Source: a virus
IMG/VR virus record: IMGVR_UViG_3300031977_000925
Span: 1 to 27,806 of that record
Length of the DNA stretch: 27,806 bases
Direction: 5' to 3' (one strand)
The notes under the pieces: model-generated
What the model was told of the DNA's origin: nothing
The model's database searches: none
The model's input: only the letters and a program-made list of their open reading frames with translations
Made by a program: the position numbers and the translations under genes
Shown here: one piece after another, positions 6,495-12,261 of the stretch
Position numbering within the stretch: position 1 is the stretch's first letter
How the letters are laid out: every line of letters starts with the position of its first letter

Positions 6495-7122
6495 GTATAA
6501 GCAACCATTAAGCGATGAGCTGTACCGAAAGCTAAACAAAGACAAGAGTGTCAATCATTTTTTTCAGACTAAGTATGTAGGTAAGTGCATGAAGCTCATA
6601 AGCGACTTTCATAAATACCACGAAAGCAAAACGCATAAGGATTGGGAACACTCGTATAAATGCTCAGTAGGGTACAAACAACTATCTTATGTAAGCCAAA
6701 GAATACACCTAAAGAATCAGTGGATACCATTAGAGCAGGTAAAGCAATATGTTTTCTATCGTGTGATAGGACAGACTTGGAACGGATACCAACAAGAGCT
6801 TAGCATAATAGACGAACTCAAAGCAGAGTTTACAAACATAGATATAGTTAAAACAGACTTTGAGAAAGACCACACCTATTGCATAGATGCTGAGATAATA
6901 AAAGACGAATACATTGTCTTAGGGATACAAATCAAACCTATCTCATACAAGATGATGAATACAGCTTACCAAAACAGAGCGAAGGCAAACCACAAAGAAA
7001 AGAACGATAACTACGCACGTAAGTATGCCCCCTACGTTTATGTTTACTACGATGATAACGGAATTGTAGATAAGCAGGAAACGATAAACAAGATAAATAC
7101 AATAATGCATTTAAATATATGA
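6484..7122 (+). CDS. MjaI-like type II restriction endonuclease, PD-(D/E)XK fold
   Basis: 212 residues. The diagnostic stretch is FYRVIGQTWNGYQQELSIID, then VKTDFEKDHTYCIDAEI, then YIVLGIQIKPISYK. The spacing of D in YCIDAE and the QIK motif is a PD-(D/E)XK nuclease centre with Q in place of D/E. The order GY..E, T..D..Y.ID.E, GIQIKP.SY resembles MjaI-family restriction enzymes; MjaI itself cuts CTAG. It overlaps the C5 methyltransferase by 4 bases (ATGA), the tight linkage expected of a restriction-modification pair. I found no CTAG in the phage sequence. The family call is from memory and the specificity is inference. Confidence 0.6.
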   Translation: MPYKYKQPLSDELYRKLNKDKSVNHFFQTKYVGKCMKLISDFHKYHESKTHKDWEHSYKCSVGYKQLSYVSQRIHLKNQWIPLEQVKQYVFYRVIGQTWNGYQQELSIIDELKAEFTNIDIVKTDFEKDHTYCIDAEIIKDEYIVLGIQIKPISYKMMNTAYQNRAKANHKEKNDNYARKYAPYVYVYYDDNGIVDKQETINKINTIMHLNI

Positions 7123-7781
7123 ATGTCTTAGAATTGTTTGCAGGTAGTAGATCAGTAGGCAAAGCAGCAGAATCTTTGGGCTACAATGTGTTCAGTAGTG
7201 ATATAAACGAGTTTGAGGGTATAGACTATGCAGTAGATATTTTAGAGTTTGATATTAACAAAGTACCATTCACGCCTGATATTATATGGGCTTCGCCCCC
7301 CTGTACTACTTATAGCATAGCAGCTATATCTCATCATAGACCACACAATAAACCATTATCTGATTTTGCAATAAAGAGTGATAATATGGTAAAAGAAACT
7401 TTATCTATAATAGAACACTATTGTAATTTGAATCCACGTTTGATTTTTTATATAGAAAACCCAAGAGGACTATTAAGAAAACAAAAGTTTATGATGGGTT
7501 TGCCACGCACGACTGTATGGTATTGTAAGTATGGCGATACACGAGCAAAACCAACTGATATATGGACTAACAATCTTTATAGCTTACTTAACTCTAAAGG
7601 ATGGAATCCAAGACCTGAATGTTTTAATGGTAACGAAAAATGCCATCACGATAAACAACCAAGAGGATACGCAGCTAAAAAAGCAGCAGGTGCTTTAGGT
7701 AAAGGAACTCAGGGGCTAAGAAACAATTATGAGAGAAGTAAGATACCTCACGAATTATGTATAGAAATTTTAAATAGTTAA
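7119..7781 (+). CDS. DNA C5-cytosine methyltransferase
   Basis: 220 residues, short for the family (usually 300-400), so the target-recognition region is reduced. Motif I is LELFAGSRSVGKAAESLG (4-21) with a motif II-like acidic end SSDIN. Motif IV is WASPPCTTYS with catalytic Cys62. The motif VI position reads ENPRG rather than the usual ENV. Motif X-like IPHELCIEIL lies near the end. It transfers methyl from S-adenosylmethionine to C5 of cytosine. It is translationally coupled to the MjaI-like nuclease, so it may protect the phage from it or from host enzymes. Target sequence unknown. Confidence 0.86.
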   Translation: MNVLELFAGSRSVGKAAESLGYNVFSSDINEFEGIDYAVDILEFDINKVPFTPDIIWASPPCTTYSIAAISHHRPHNKPLSDFAIKSDNMVKETLSIIEHYCNLNPRLIFYIENPRGLLRKQKFMMGLPRTTVWYCKYGDTRAKPTDIWTNNLYSLLNSKGWNPRPECFNGNEKCHHDKQPRGYAAKKAAGALGKGTQGLRNNYERSKIPHELCIEILNS

Positions 7782-7783
7782 TT

Positions 7784-7924
7784 ATGCCATTACCAACACC
7801 AAAACCACGAGAGGACAGAAAGGACTTTATGGCTCGTTGTATGGGTAATCCTACAATGATAAAAGAGTATCCTAACACAGACCAAAGACTTGCTGTGTGT
7901 GCTGTTCAGTATAGAAAAAAGTAA
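7784..7924 (+). CDS. 46-residue phage protein with RCM..NP..EYP..QR.AVC pattern
   Basis: Reads MPLPTPKPREDRKDFMARCM, then GNPTMIKEYPNTDQRLAVCA and VQYRKK. This motif (P-rich start, F-x-x-RCM-x-NP-x-M, EYP-x-x-x-QR-x-AVC) is familiar as a free-standing or fused domain in many phages, often next to portal or protease genes. Its function is not known to me. Two conserved Cys are kept. It begins two bases after the methyltransferase stop and precedes the second host-type promoter. Confidence 0.72.
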   Translation: MPLPTPKPREDRKDFMARCMGNPTMIKEYPNTDQRLAVCAVQYRKK

Positions 7925-7928
7925 AAAC

Positions 7929-7972
7929 TTGTTTATTAACATTTTTTTATTATATTTGTATAACATTAAAAC
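7929..7972 (+). promoter_or_regulatory. Host-type (Bacteroidetes) early promoter P2 with conserved leader
   Basis: TTG at 7929-7931, 19 bases, then TATATTTG at 7951-7958, an exact match to the Bacteroidetes TAnnTTTG box. The leader AACATTAAAAC (7962-7972) begins 17 bases before the ATG, as in P1. It would drive the micro-genes and the recombination/replication block to about 11954. Confidence 0.82.
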
Positions 7973-7978
7973 GATTAT

Positions 7979-8113
7979 ATGAGAAAATTATTCAACTACT
8001 TTAATGACATAGAGGGTACAATGTACATCGCATTGATTACTCTATGCTTTTGGATTGCGATTTTAGATATCTTATTGTTAACTTATATTCTAAGAGCATG
8101 GTTTTTAAAATAA
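7979..8113 (+). CDS. 44-residue single-span membrane protein, first gene of P2 unit
   Basis: Reads MRKLFNYFNDIEGTMYIALI and continues through a hydrophobic stretch (about 15-40: MYIALITLCFWIAILDILLL) to RAWFLK. One transmembrane helix with a basic C-terminus is predicted. It is the first gene after the P2 leader, in the position typical of early host-takeover or superinfection-exclusion peptides, but that role is inferred from position. It overlaps the next gene by 16 bases. Confidence 0.65.
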   Translation: MRKLFNYFNDIEGTMYIALITLCFWIAILDILLLTYILRAWFLK

Positions 8114-8238
8114 CACCCACAGGATTATACATCGTCAACAAAGGCGAAAGGATAGAAGTAATGACTCAGACAGAGTTTAACTTATACTACACTCAGAATG
8201 TGTGGTGGTCTAAAGCCAAAAAGTTTTTAGGATTATGA
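8098..8238 (+). CDS. Hypothetical 46-residue protein
   Basis: The ATG at 8098 is chosen over an in-frame ATG at 8044, which would bury the start in the preceding gene. It reads MVFKITPTGLYIVNKGERIE and ends NVWWSKAKKFLGL. The N-terminal half is beta-like, resembling a small SH3-like or wedge fold, and the C-terminus is amphipathic and aromatic. No family recognised. Its neighbours are all micro-genes in overlapping frames. Confidence 0.58.
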   Translation: MVFKITPTGLYIVNKGERIEVMTQTEFNLYYTQNVWWSKAKKFLGL

Positions 8239-8315
8239 AGATAGACTACGCACAGATAGGATTTGTAGGAATGATTATATGTTTGATATGGATTTTGGTC
8301 AGTTGCAATATATGA
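8235..8315 (+). CDS. 26-residue membrane micro-peptide
   Basis: MKIDYAQIGFVGMIICLIWI followed by LVSCNI. Almost the whole peptide is one hydrophobic helix. The LVSC near the end resembles a lipobox, but no mature protein would follow it. It overlaps the upstream gene by 4 bases (ATGA) and the downstream start by 4 (ATGA). Very short, so it could be chance; the double ATGA coupling is the main support. Confidence 0.42.
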   Translation: MKIDYAQIGFVGMIICLIWILVSCNI

Positions 8316-8560
8316 TTGACTCTGCTGAGATTTTAGAAACCATCAGCAAGTGGCAAAAGAAATCAGACAATGAGGAACTGCAAAAGATATCAGAAGCAGC
8401 ATTACGACTCGTGTTCTATATCAATCAATTAGAGTTAGAACGATATAGCTTTAAGCGTATCTTACGAGAGGAACGTCAATCAGTTATCAGAGCTGTGGAA
8501 CGTGCAAGACGAGTAGAGAAAGAGTTAGAGAATTTAAAAGAGAATAAATATGGAATATAG
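8312..8560 (+). CDS. Hypothetical helical protein
   Basis: The start at 8312 forms ATGA with the upstream stop; an alternative in-frame ATG is at 8279. From 8312 there are 82 residues, nearly all helical: SAEILETISKWQKKSDNEEL, then LRLVFYINQLELERYSFKRI and a strongly charged coiled-coil end (VIRAVERARRVEKELENLKE). It resembles small phage regulators or structural coiled coils with no assigned function. It overlaps the zinc-ribbon gene by 11 bases. Confidence 0.65.
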   Translation: MIDSAEILETISKWQKKSDNEELQKISEAALRLVFYINQLELERYSFKRILREERQSVIRAVERARRVEKELENLKENKYGI

Positions 8561-8672
8561 CGATTGGCTAAAGTATAACGAAGAGTCAAACCAATGCTCA
8601 ATGTGTGGTACACCCATACGAGAAAGCGAATTATATTGTAGTGGAACTTGTTTTGAAGCAGACCAAAGATGA
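8550..8672 (+). CDS. 40-residue zinc-ribbon micro-protein
   Basis: Reads MEYSDWLKYNEESNQCSMCG, then TPIRESELYCSGTCFEADQR. Two Cys pairs, CSMC and CSGTC, separated by ~10 residues form a four-Cys zinc knuckle. Small zinc proteins in phages often bind nucleic acid or RNA polymerase. It overlaps the exonuclease start by 4 bases (ATGA). The pattern of spaced Cys pairs makes a chance ORF unlikely. Confidence 0.65.
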   Translation: MEYSDWLKYNEESNQCSMCGTPIRESELYCSGTCFEADQR

Positions 8673-9445
8673 GTGAGATAACACTACTAAATGGGGAACG
8701 CTTTAAGAAAGACACCCTCATAGATTTATTAAGAGAAGATGAGTTTTACTATGGGTATATGGCTAAGGCAGCATTAAGCTCATCATCAATCAAGATGCTA
8801 CACCAAAGCCCAAAGAAGTATAAGTTTGTTACAGACTATGGTTCGCCTGATAGTCAAGCCCTGCGTGATGGGTGGTTGTTTCATACTGCCATCCTCGAAT
8901 CCTCAGTATTTAACGACCAAATCTTTGTAGATGTGCAAAGCAAGAACACAAAGAAGTATAAGGAAGCATTAGCAGAGCATGGTAAAGTATTTACGATGAA
9001 AGAGAAACGAGATGCTGAAAGGTTAGCTGATGCGTTCCTAAGAAACGAACAGGCATTAAGACTATTAGACAACAGCGAGTTTGAAGTACCTGCCTGTGGT
9101 ATGATAGGTGGTTATCCCTTTAGAGCAAAAGCAGATGTATTAGGTAAAAACAAAATCGTTGACCTAAAGACCACAACTGATGTTAAAAATGGTTTTCGCC
9201 ATTCAGCTCGAAAGTACGGATACGATATACAAGTGTATATTTATTGTGAATTATTTAACGTACCTTACACAGACTTTAAGTTTGGTGTAATGGACAAGGG
9301 AACTCTTGACATAGCGATATACGATGTATCAGAAGAGTTTTACAATGAGGGTAAAAGAAAAACACATGAAGCCATAGAAGTTTTTGAAACCTTTTTTATA
9401 CATGGCGCAGATTTAGATAATTATTGTTTAACAGGAACATTATAA
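8669..9445 (+). CDS. PD-(D/E)XK exonuclease (RecE/lambda-Exo-like, phage exodeoxyribonuclease VIII type)
   Basis: 258 residues. Residues 34-50 (AALSSSSIKMLHQSPKKYK) and GWLFHTAILE (68-77) match the N-terminal helices of this family. The active site is FRAKADVLGKNKIVDLKTT, with D156 and the D165-x-K167 pair, followed by Y184-IQ-YIY, the usual QxxxY motif. It would resect double-stranded DNA 5' ends to give single strands for the nearby OB-fold proteins. No annealase is recognisable, so pairing may use the OB-fold proteins or host RecA. ATGA overlap with the zinc-ribbon gene. Confidence 0.86.
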   Translation: MSEITLLNGERFKKDTLIDLLREDEFYYGYMAKAALSSSSIKMLHQSPKKYKFVTDYGSPDSQALRDGWLFHTAILESSVFNDQIFVDVQSKNTKKYKEALAEHGKVFTMKEKRDAERLADAFLRNEQALRLLDNSEFEVPACGMIGGYPFRAKADVLGKNKIVDLKTTTDVKNGFRHSARKYGYDIQVYIYCELFNVPYTDFKFGVMDKGTLDIAIYDVSEEFYNEGKRKTHEAIEVFETFFIHGADLDNYCLTGTL

Positions 9446-9446
9446 C

Positions 9447-10286
9447 ATGAGAACGGAAATAAGAACATTCAAAGCAGGGGATTTAAAAAATCAAATAACG
9501 ATCCCCCTACATCAAAGATGGAAAGAGAAACATCACATAAGCAACTTAAACAACTCAATCAAAGCGAATGGGTTTTTAACAGCAGTAACATTATACGAAA
9601 TACGCAAAGGGTTATACTCGGTAGAGGATGGATACCAAAGGTTAAGCTCTGTAATTGAGAAGATGCCTGAGCAAGAGATACACGCTGTTGTAGTGCCAAA
9701 CGATACAAAGGTAAAACCTGAGGATGTTTTTCTATCACTTAACAATATACGAAAGCCATTACAGATACAGGATTATATAAGATTTCACGCCACTAAGCGA
9801 AGTGTGAACCCTTTTGATAATGATAACTTCTATACGTTTGTTTGGAATAAGATATACAACAGCCCTGAAACACCTAAGCAACTTGATGAAGCTATGGGTG
9901 TCAATGGTGTATTCTCACACGCATCTATCAGGATGCTATTTACTCAATCATTAAATGATTCTTTTAGAACAGGGAACGCAAAAATACAAAGCAACTCATC
10001 AACACGATTGAGGTTGTATTATCTATTGCAATCGTCCTACACAGATGAGATTAACAAACACATTGAATGGGATAAAATGACACATAAGTTGACTAAGTGC
10101 GCTTTAGCAGTTATCATTAATAAGGTAATTCGTAAAACAAACAATGTAGATAAGATGTTTAAAGAGTTGGTTAAGTTTGCTCTGTATCTCAATAGAACTA
10201 TGCCGCCATACTTAAACACCACAAAGGATAACGTAGTTACATACTACAATCAATTTGTTAAAAATAAATTAAGCACGATTAGATGA
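9447..10286 (+). CDS. ParB/Srx-fold nuclease-domain protein
   Basis: 279 residues. The N-terminal ~100 show the ParB-like core: HHISNLNNSIKANGFLTAV, then YSVEDGYQRLSSV with the D-G-x-x-R box (61-65), and VVPNDTKVKPEDVFLSLNN. The rest is helical and basic. Phage ParB-fold proteins act in partition, as DNA-binding regulators or as nucleases; no ParA is encoded here, so partition is unlikely. Its stop overlaps the DnaA-like gene (ATGA), which suggests that the two work together in replication control. Confidence 0.75.
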   Translation: MRTEIRTFKAGDLKNQITIPLHQRWKEKHHISNLNNSIKANGFLTAVTLYEIRKGLYSVEDGYQRLSSVIEKMPEQEIHAVVVPNDTKVKPEDVFLSLNNIRKPLQIQDYIRFHATKRSVNPFDNDNFYTFVWNKIYNSPETPKQLDEAMGVNGVFSHASIRMLFTQSLNDSFRTGNAKIQSNSSTRLRLYYLLQSSYTDEINKHIEWDKMTHKLTKCALAVIINKVIRKTNNVDKMFKELVKFALYLNRTMPPYLNTTKDNVVTYYNQFVKNKLSTIR

Positions 10287-10756
10287 CATACACAAAAGAT
10301 ATCAAGACACGATTAGAGAAGATCATCAAAGAACACTTAGGTATAGATATAACTGAGAACAATCGTAAGCACAAAGTAGTAAAGGGTAGGATGATGGCTT
10401 ATAGAATAATGCGTGAGCAGGAAGTGATCAAAAGGCATATCTCAGAATCGTTTAAGCAAAACCATGCAACTGTTCTCTATCACTTAGATCGGTTTACCCA
10501 TTACTACAAACACGATAAAGAATTTAAGACAGACTTTGACAAAGTGTATAACATATTTTACAATATAAAGGACGAGCCAATAGAGATGATTGAGAAGCGT
10601 ATAGAGAACCCTTTGTACTCACTCATAGACCAAGTACCTGAGGAACGCAGAAACGATGTTAAAATACGCTTAGAAGCTATGTTAGTAGGGTTTAATATAC
10701 AACCGAGAAACCAACAAGCGACCATATACGATGCAAACGCAATTACAGTAGAATGA
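10283..10756 (+). CDS. DnaA domain-IV-like DNA-binding protein
   Basis: 157 residues. KVVKGRMMAYRIMREQEVIK (31-50) and NHATVLYHLDRF (60-71) follow the DnaA C-terminal duplex-binding domain, where R-x-x-A-x-x-L/M-x-R-E precedes the I-G-x-x-F...(H/D)-x-TVL signature helix. The DnaA AAA+ domain is absent, so it binds DNA without the ATPase motor. Likely roles are origin recognition or repression of host initiation. It sits between the ParB-fold gene and a methyltransferase, with ATGA overlaps on both sides. Confidence 0.7.
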   Translation: MTYTKDIKTRLEKIIKEHLGIDITENNRKHKVVKGRMMAYRIMREQEVIKRHISESFKQNHATVLYHLDRFTHYYKHDKEFKTDFDKVYNIFYNIKDEPIEMIEKRIENPLYSLIDQVPEERRNDVKIRLEAMLVGFNIQPRNQQATIYDANAITVE

Positions 10757-11373
10757 TAACAAACGAGGACTGTATGGATTTAATGGCAAGGTATGAGGAT
10801 AACTACTTCGACCTTGCTATCGTTGATCCCCCTTATGGGATTGATGTAACAAAAATGACACTTGGGAATGGTAAGAAAAAAATAAATAGGGGTACAACAG
10901 ATTGGGATAGCAATATACCTGATGCTAATTATTTTAATGAGTTGTATAGGGTTAGTAAAAATCAAATAGTTTGGGGTGCTAATTATATGACTACATATTT
11001 ACCCCCAAGCATGGGTTGGGTGTTTTGGGATAAAGGCACAGGTTCAAATGATTTTAGCGATGGCGAACTTGCATACACAAGTTTTAAAAGAGCTTTGAGA
11101 AAATACAAAGTATCTTGGGTTGGTGCAAACGCTAACAATGGTACACCACGAATACACCCAACAGAGAAACCCATTCAACTTTACGAATGGTTGCTTATGA
11201 ATTACGCAAAAGAAAACGATAAGATACTCGATACTCATTTAGGTAGTGGCTCAATAGCAATAGCTTGTTATAATTTAGGATATGAGCTAACAGGGTGCGA
11301 ACTCGATAAAGACTACTACGAAGCTGCCATGAAGCGAATAGAACAACATAAACAACAACAAAGACTATTCTGA
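10753..11373 (+). CDS. N6-adenine/N4-cytosine DNA methyltransferase (beta class)
   Basis: 206 residues. The catalytic DPPY is at 25-28 (LAIVDPPYGID). The SAM-binding half comes later: HPTEKPIQLYEWLL, then KILDTHLGSGSIAIACYNLG and TGCELDKDYYEAA. Catalytic motif first and SAM motif last is the beta class of PF01555-type enzymes. The DPPY form favours N6-adenine. It is the phage's second methyltransferase and may shield DNA from host restriction. ATGA overlap with the preceding gene, and the stop overlaps the next ATG by one base. Confidence 0.88.
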   Translation: MITNEDCMDLMARYEDNYFDLAIVDPPYGIDVTKMTLGNGKKKINRGTTDWDSNIPDANYFNELYRVSKNQIVWGANYMTTYLPPSMGWVFWDKGTGSNDFSDGELAYTSFKRALRKYKVSWVGANANNGTPRIHPTEKPIQLYEWLLMNYAKENDKILDTHLGSGSIAIACYNLGYELTGCELDKDYYEAAMKRIEQHKQQQRLF

Positions 11374-11507
11374 TGATACACATGATACGTTATTACAATC
11401 ATTGGAAAACAACAACTGATGATCCTAAGATATTAAAGTATTGTGATAGAATGATAGAACACTTTAGTAATGAAGATAGACCTGACCTTAGATACAAACG
11501 ATTATGA
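11373..11507 (+). CDS. 44-residue micro-protein
   Basis: Reads MIHMIRYYNHWKTTTDDPKI, then a helix ending RPDLRYKRL. Basic and soluble. A second ATG three codons in is an equally good start. It overlaps the methyltransferase stop by one base and the next gene by 4 (ATGA). No family recognised. It opens a chain of five overlapping micro-genes before the terminase. Confidence 0.55.
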   Translation: MIHMIRYYNHWKTTTDDPKILKYCDRMIEHFSNEDRPDLRYKRL

Positions 11508-11608
11508 TACTATATATGGACTTTAGTGGGTTCTTAACAACAATGGTACTATGTGCTTTCTGTTGGTTTATAGGATACCTAAAAGGATATGAAGATGGAA
11601 AAAAATAA
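11504..11608 (+). CDS. 34-residue membrane micro-protein
   Basis: MILYMDFSGFLTTMVLCAFC followed by WFIGYLKGYEDGKK: one hydrophobic helix and a charged tail. ATGA overlap with the previous stop and 14-base overlap with the next gene. The YxKGYxDGxx end is seen in other small phage membrane peptides. The role is unknown; a lysis-timing or exclusion peptide is possible. Confidence 0.5.
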   Translation: MILYMDFSGFLTTMVLCAFCWFIGYLKGYEDGKK

Positions 11609-11726
11609 CTTTATATGCCTTGATGATGAATTTAGCTACTCACGATGCGTGTTTCAATGTAACGACTGCGCACTATACGAAAAACAATTAGATGAAACGA
11701 AAAAAGACAAGAGCAGAGATAGATAA
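11595..11726 (+). CDS. 43-residue four-Cys micro-protein
   Basis: Reads MEKNNFICLDDEFSYSRCVF, then QCNDCALYEKQLDETKKDKS. Cys at positions 8, 18, 22 and 25 could form a zinc knuckle. The charged C-terminus is helical. It overlaps the previous gene by 14 bases and the next by 35, both in other frames. The clustered Cys support a real small metal-binding protein. Confidence 0.52.
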   Translation: MEKNNFICLDDEFSYSRCVFQCNDCALYEKQLDETKKDKSRDR

Positions 11727-11826
11727 GGATATTAAGTTTATCCCTATGCCTGAATGGCAGAATACTTATCAATATCACAGAACAAACAAAAGAGCGTTAT
11801 ACGTTGACCAAAATAAGAAACGATGA
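11692..11826 (+). CDS. 44-residue basic micro-protein
   Basis: MKRKKTRAEIDKDIKFIPMP, then EWQNTYQYHRTNKRALYVDQ and NKKR. Strongly basic at both ends, consistent with nucleic-acid binding. The 35-base overlap with the previous ORF lowers confidence, but the 4-base ATGA coupling to the next gene supports it. No family recognised. Confidence 0.48.
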   Translation: MKRKKTRAEIDKDIKFIPMPEWQNTYQYHRTNKRALYVDQNKKR

Positions 11827-11954
11827 AAACAAAAAAGTGGACTCAAGCACAAAAGATTGAGCAGATAGAAAGAGCTACAACAAAACTCTACCTTATGGTT
11901 AATCAATTAGCTAAAGAGGTGCGGGAATTAAAGGGTACACAAAATCCTGAATAA
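11823..11954 (+). CDS. 43-residue helical micro-protein before the terminase
   Basis: MKTKKWTQAQKIEQIERATT, then KLYLMVNQLAKEVRELKGTQ. Predicted almost entirely as an amphipathic, probably coiled-coil helix. Its last codons overlap the upstream half (CACAAAAT) of the putative late promoter, so the early unit ends exactly where the late unit begins. Confidence 0.55.
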   Translation: MKTKKWTQAQKIEQIERATTKLYLMVNQLAKEVRELKGTQNPE

Positions 11955-11967
11955 TTACGTTATATAA
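11938..11967 (+). promoter_or_regulatory. Putative late promoter L1, before terminase
   Basis: CACAAAAT (11938-11945), 10 bases, then TACGTTATATAA (11956-11967). The terS ATG follows 24 bases later, giving a short leader. It is the only member of the set with a clear untranslated leader. Spacing and both boxes match the sites at 13459, 19991, 21485 and 23694. Confidence 0.7.
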
Positions 11968-11991
11968 TTGATTAAACAATCTTTTTCAATT

Positions 11992-12261
11992 ATGGATGGT
12001 AGAGCTTCAAATGGTGGTGCAAGACAAGGGGCGGGTAGAAAACCTAAAGCAGACGAAGCTAAATTAGTAGAACGCTTAGATGCGATCATAGACAGCAACG
12101 AAGCATTAACACAATTAGGTAAGCTCGTAGCAAAAGGCGATATGAGAGCAATACAACTATATCTCAGCTATCGTTATGGTAAGCCAAAAGAGAGTATGGA
12201 TATCAATTCATCAGAGGGGCTAAATATAAACTTTAAGGACTTAATTAAGTTTGTCGATTAA
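11992..12261 (+). CDS. terS: Terminase small subunit-like DNA-binding protein
   Basis: 89 residues from the ATG at 11992; an in-frame TTG at 11968 lies inside the late promoter and is rejected. It begins MDGRASNGGARQGAGRKPKA, the GARxGAGRKPK start common in small terminase subunits, followed by helices (LVERLDAIIDSNEALTQL, then AIQLYLSYRYGKPKE). It is shorter than most TerS. It overlaps the large subunit by 11 bases. It should recognise packaging sites and regulate TerL. Confidence 0.75.
   Translation: MDGRASNGGARQGAGRKPKADEAKLVERLDAIIDSNEALTQLGKLVAKGDMRAIQLYLSYRYGKPKESMDINSSEGLNINFKDLIKFVD

Noticed and set aside
11386-11397. TACGTTATTACA resembling the late promoter core
   Set aside because: It lies inside a micro-gene, lacks the YACAAAAT box upstream and differs in the second half.
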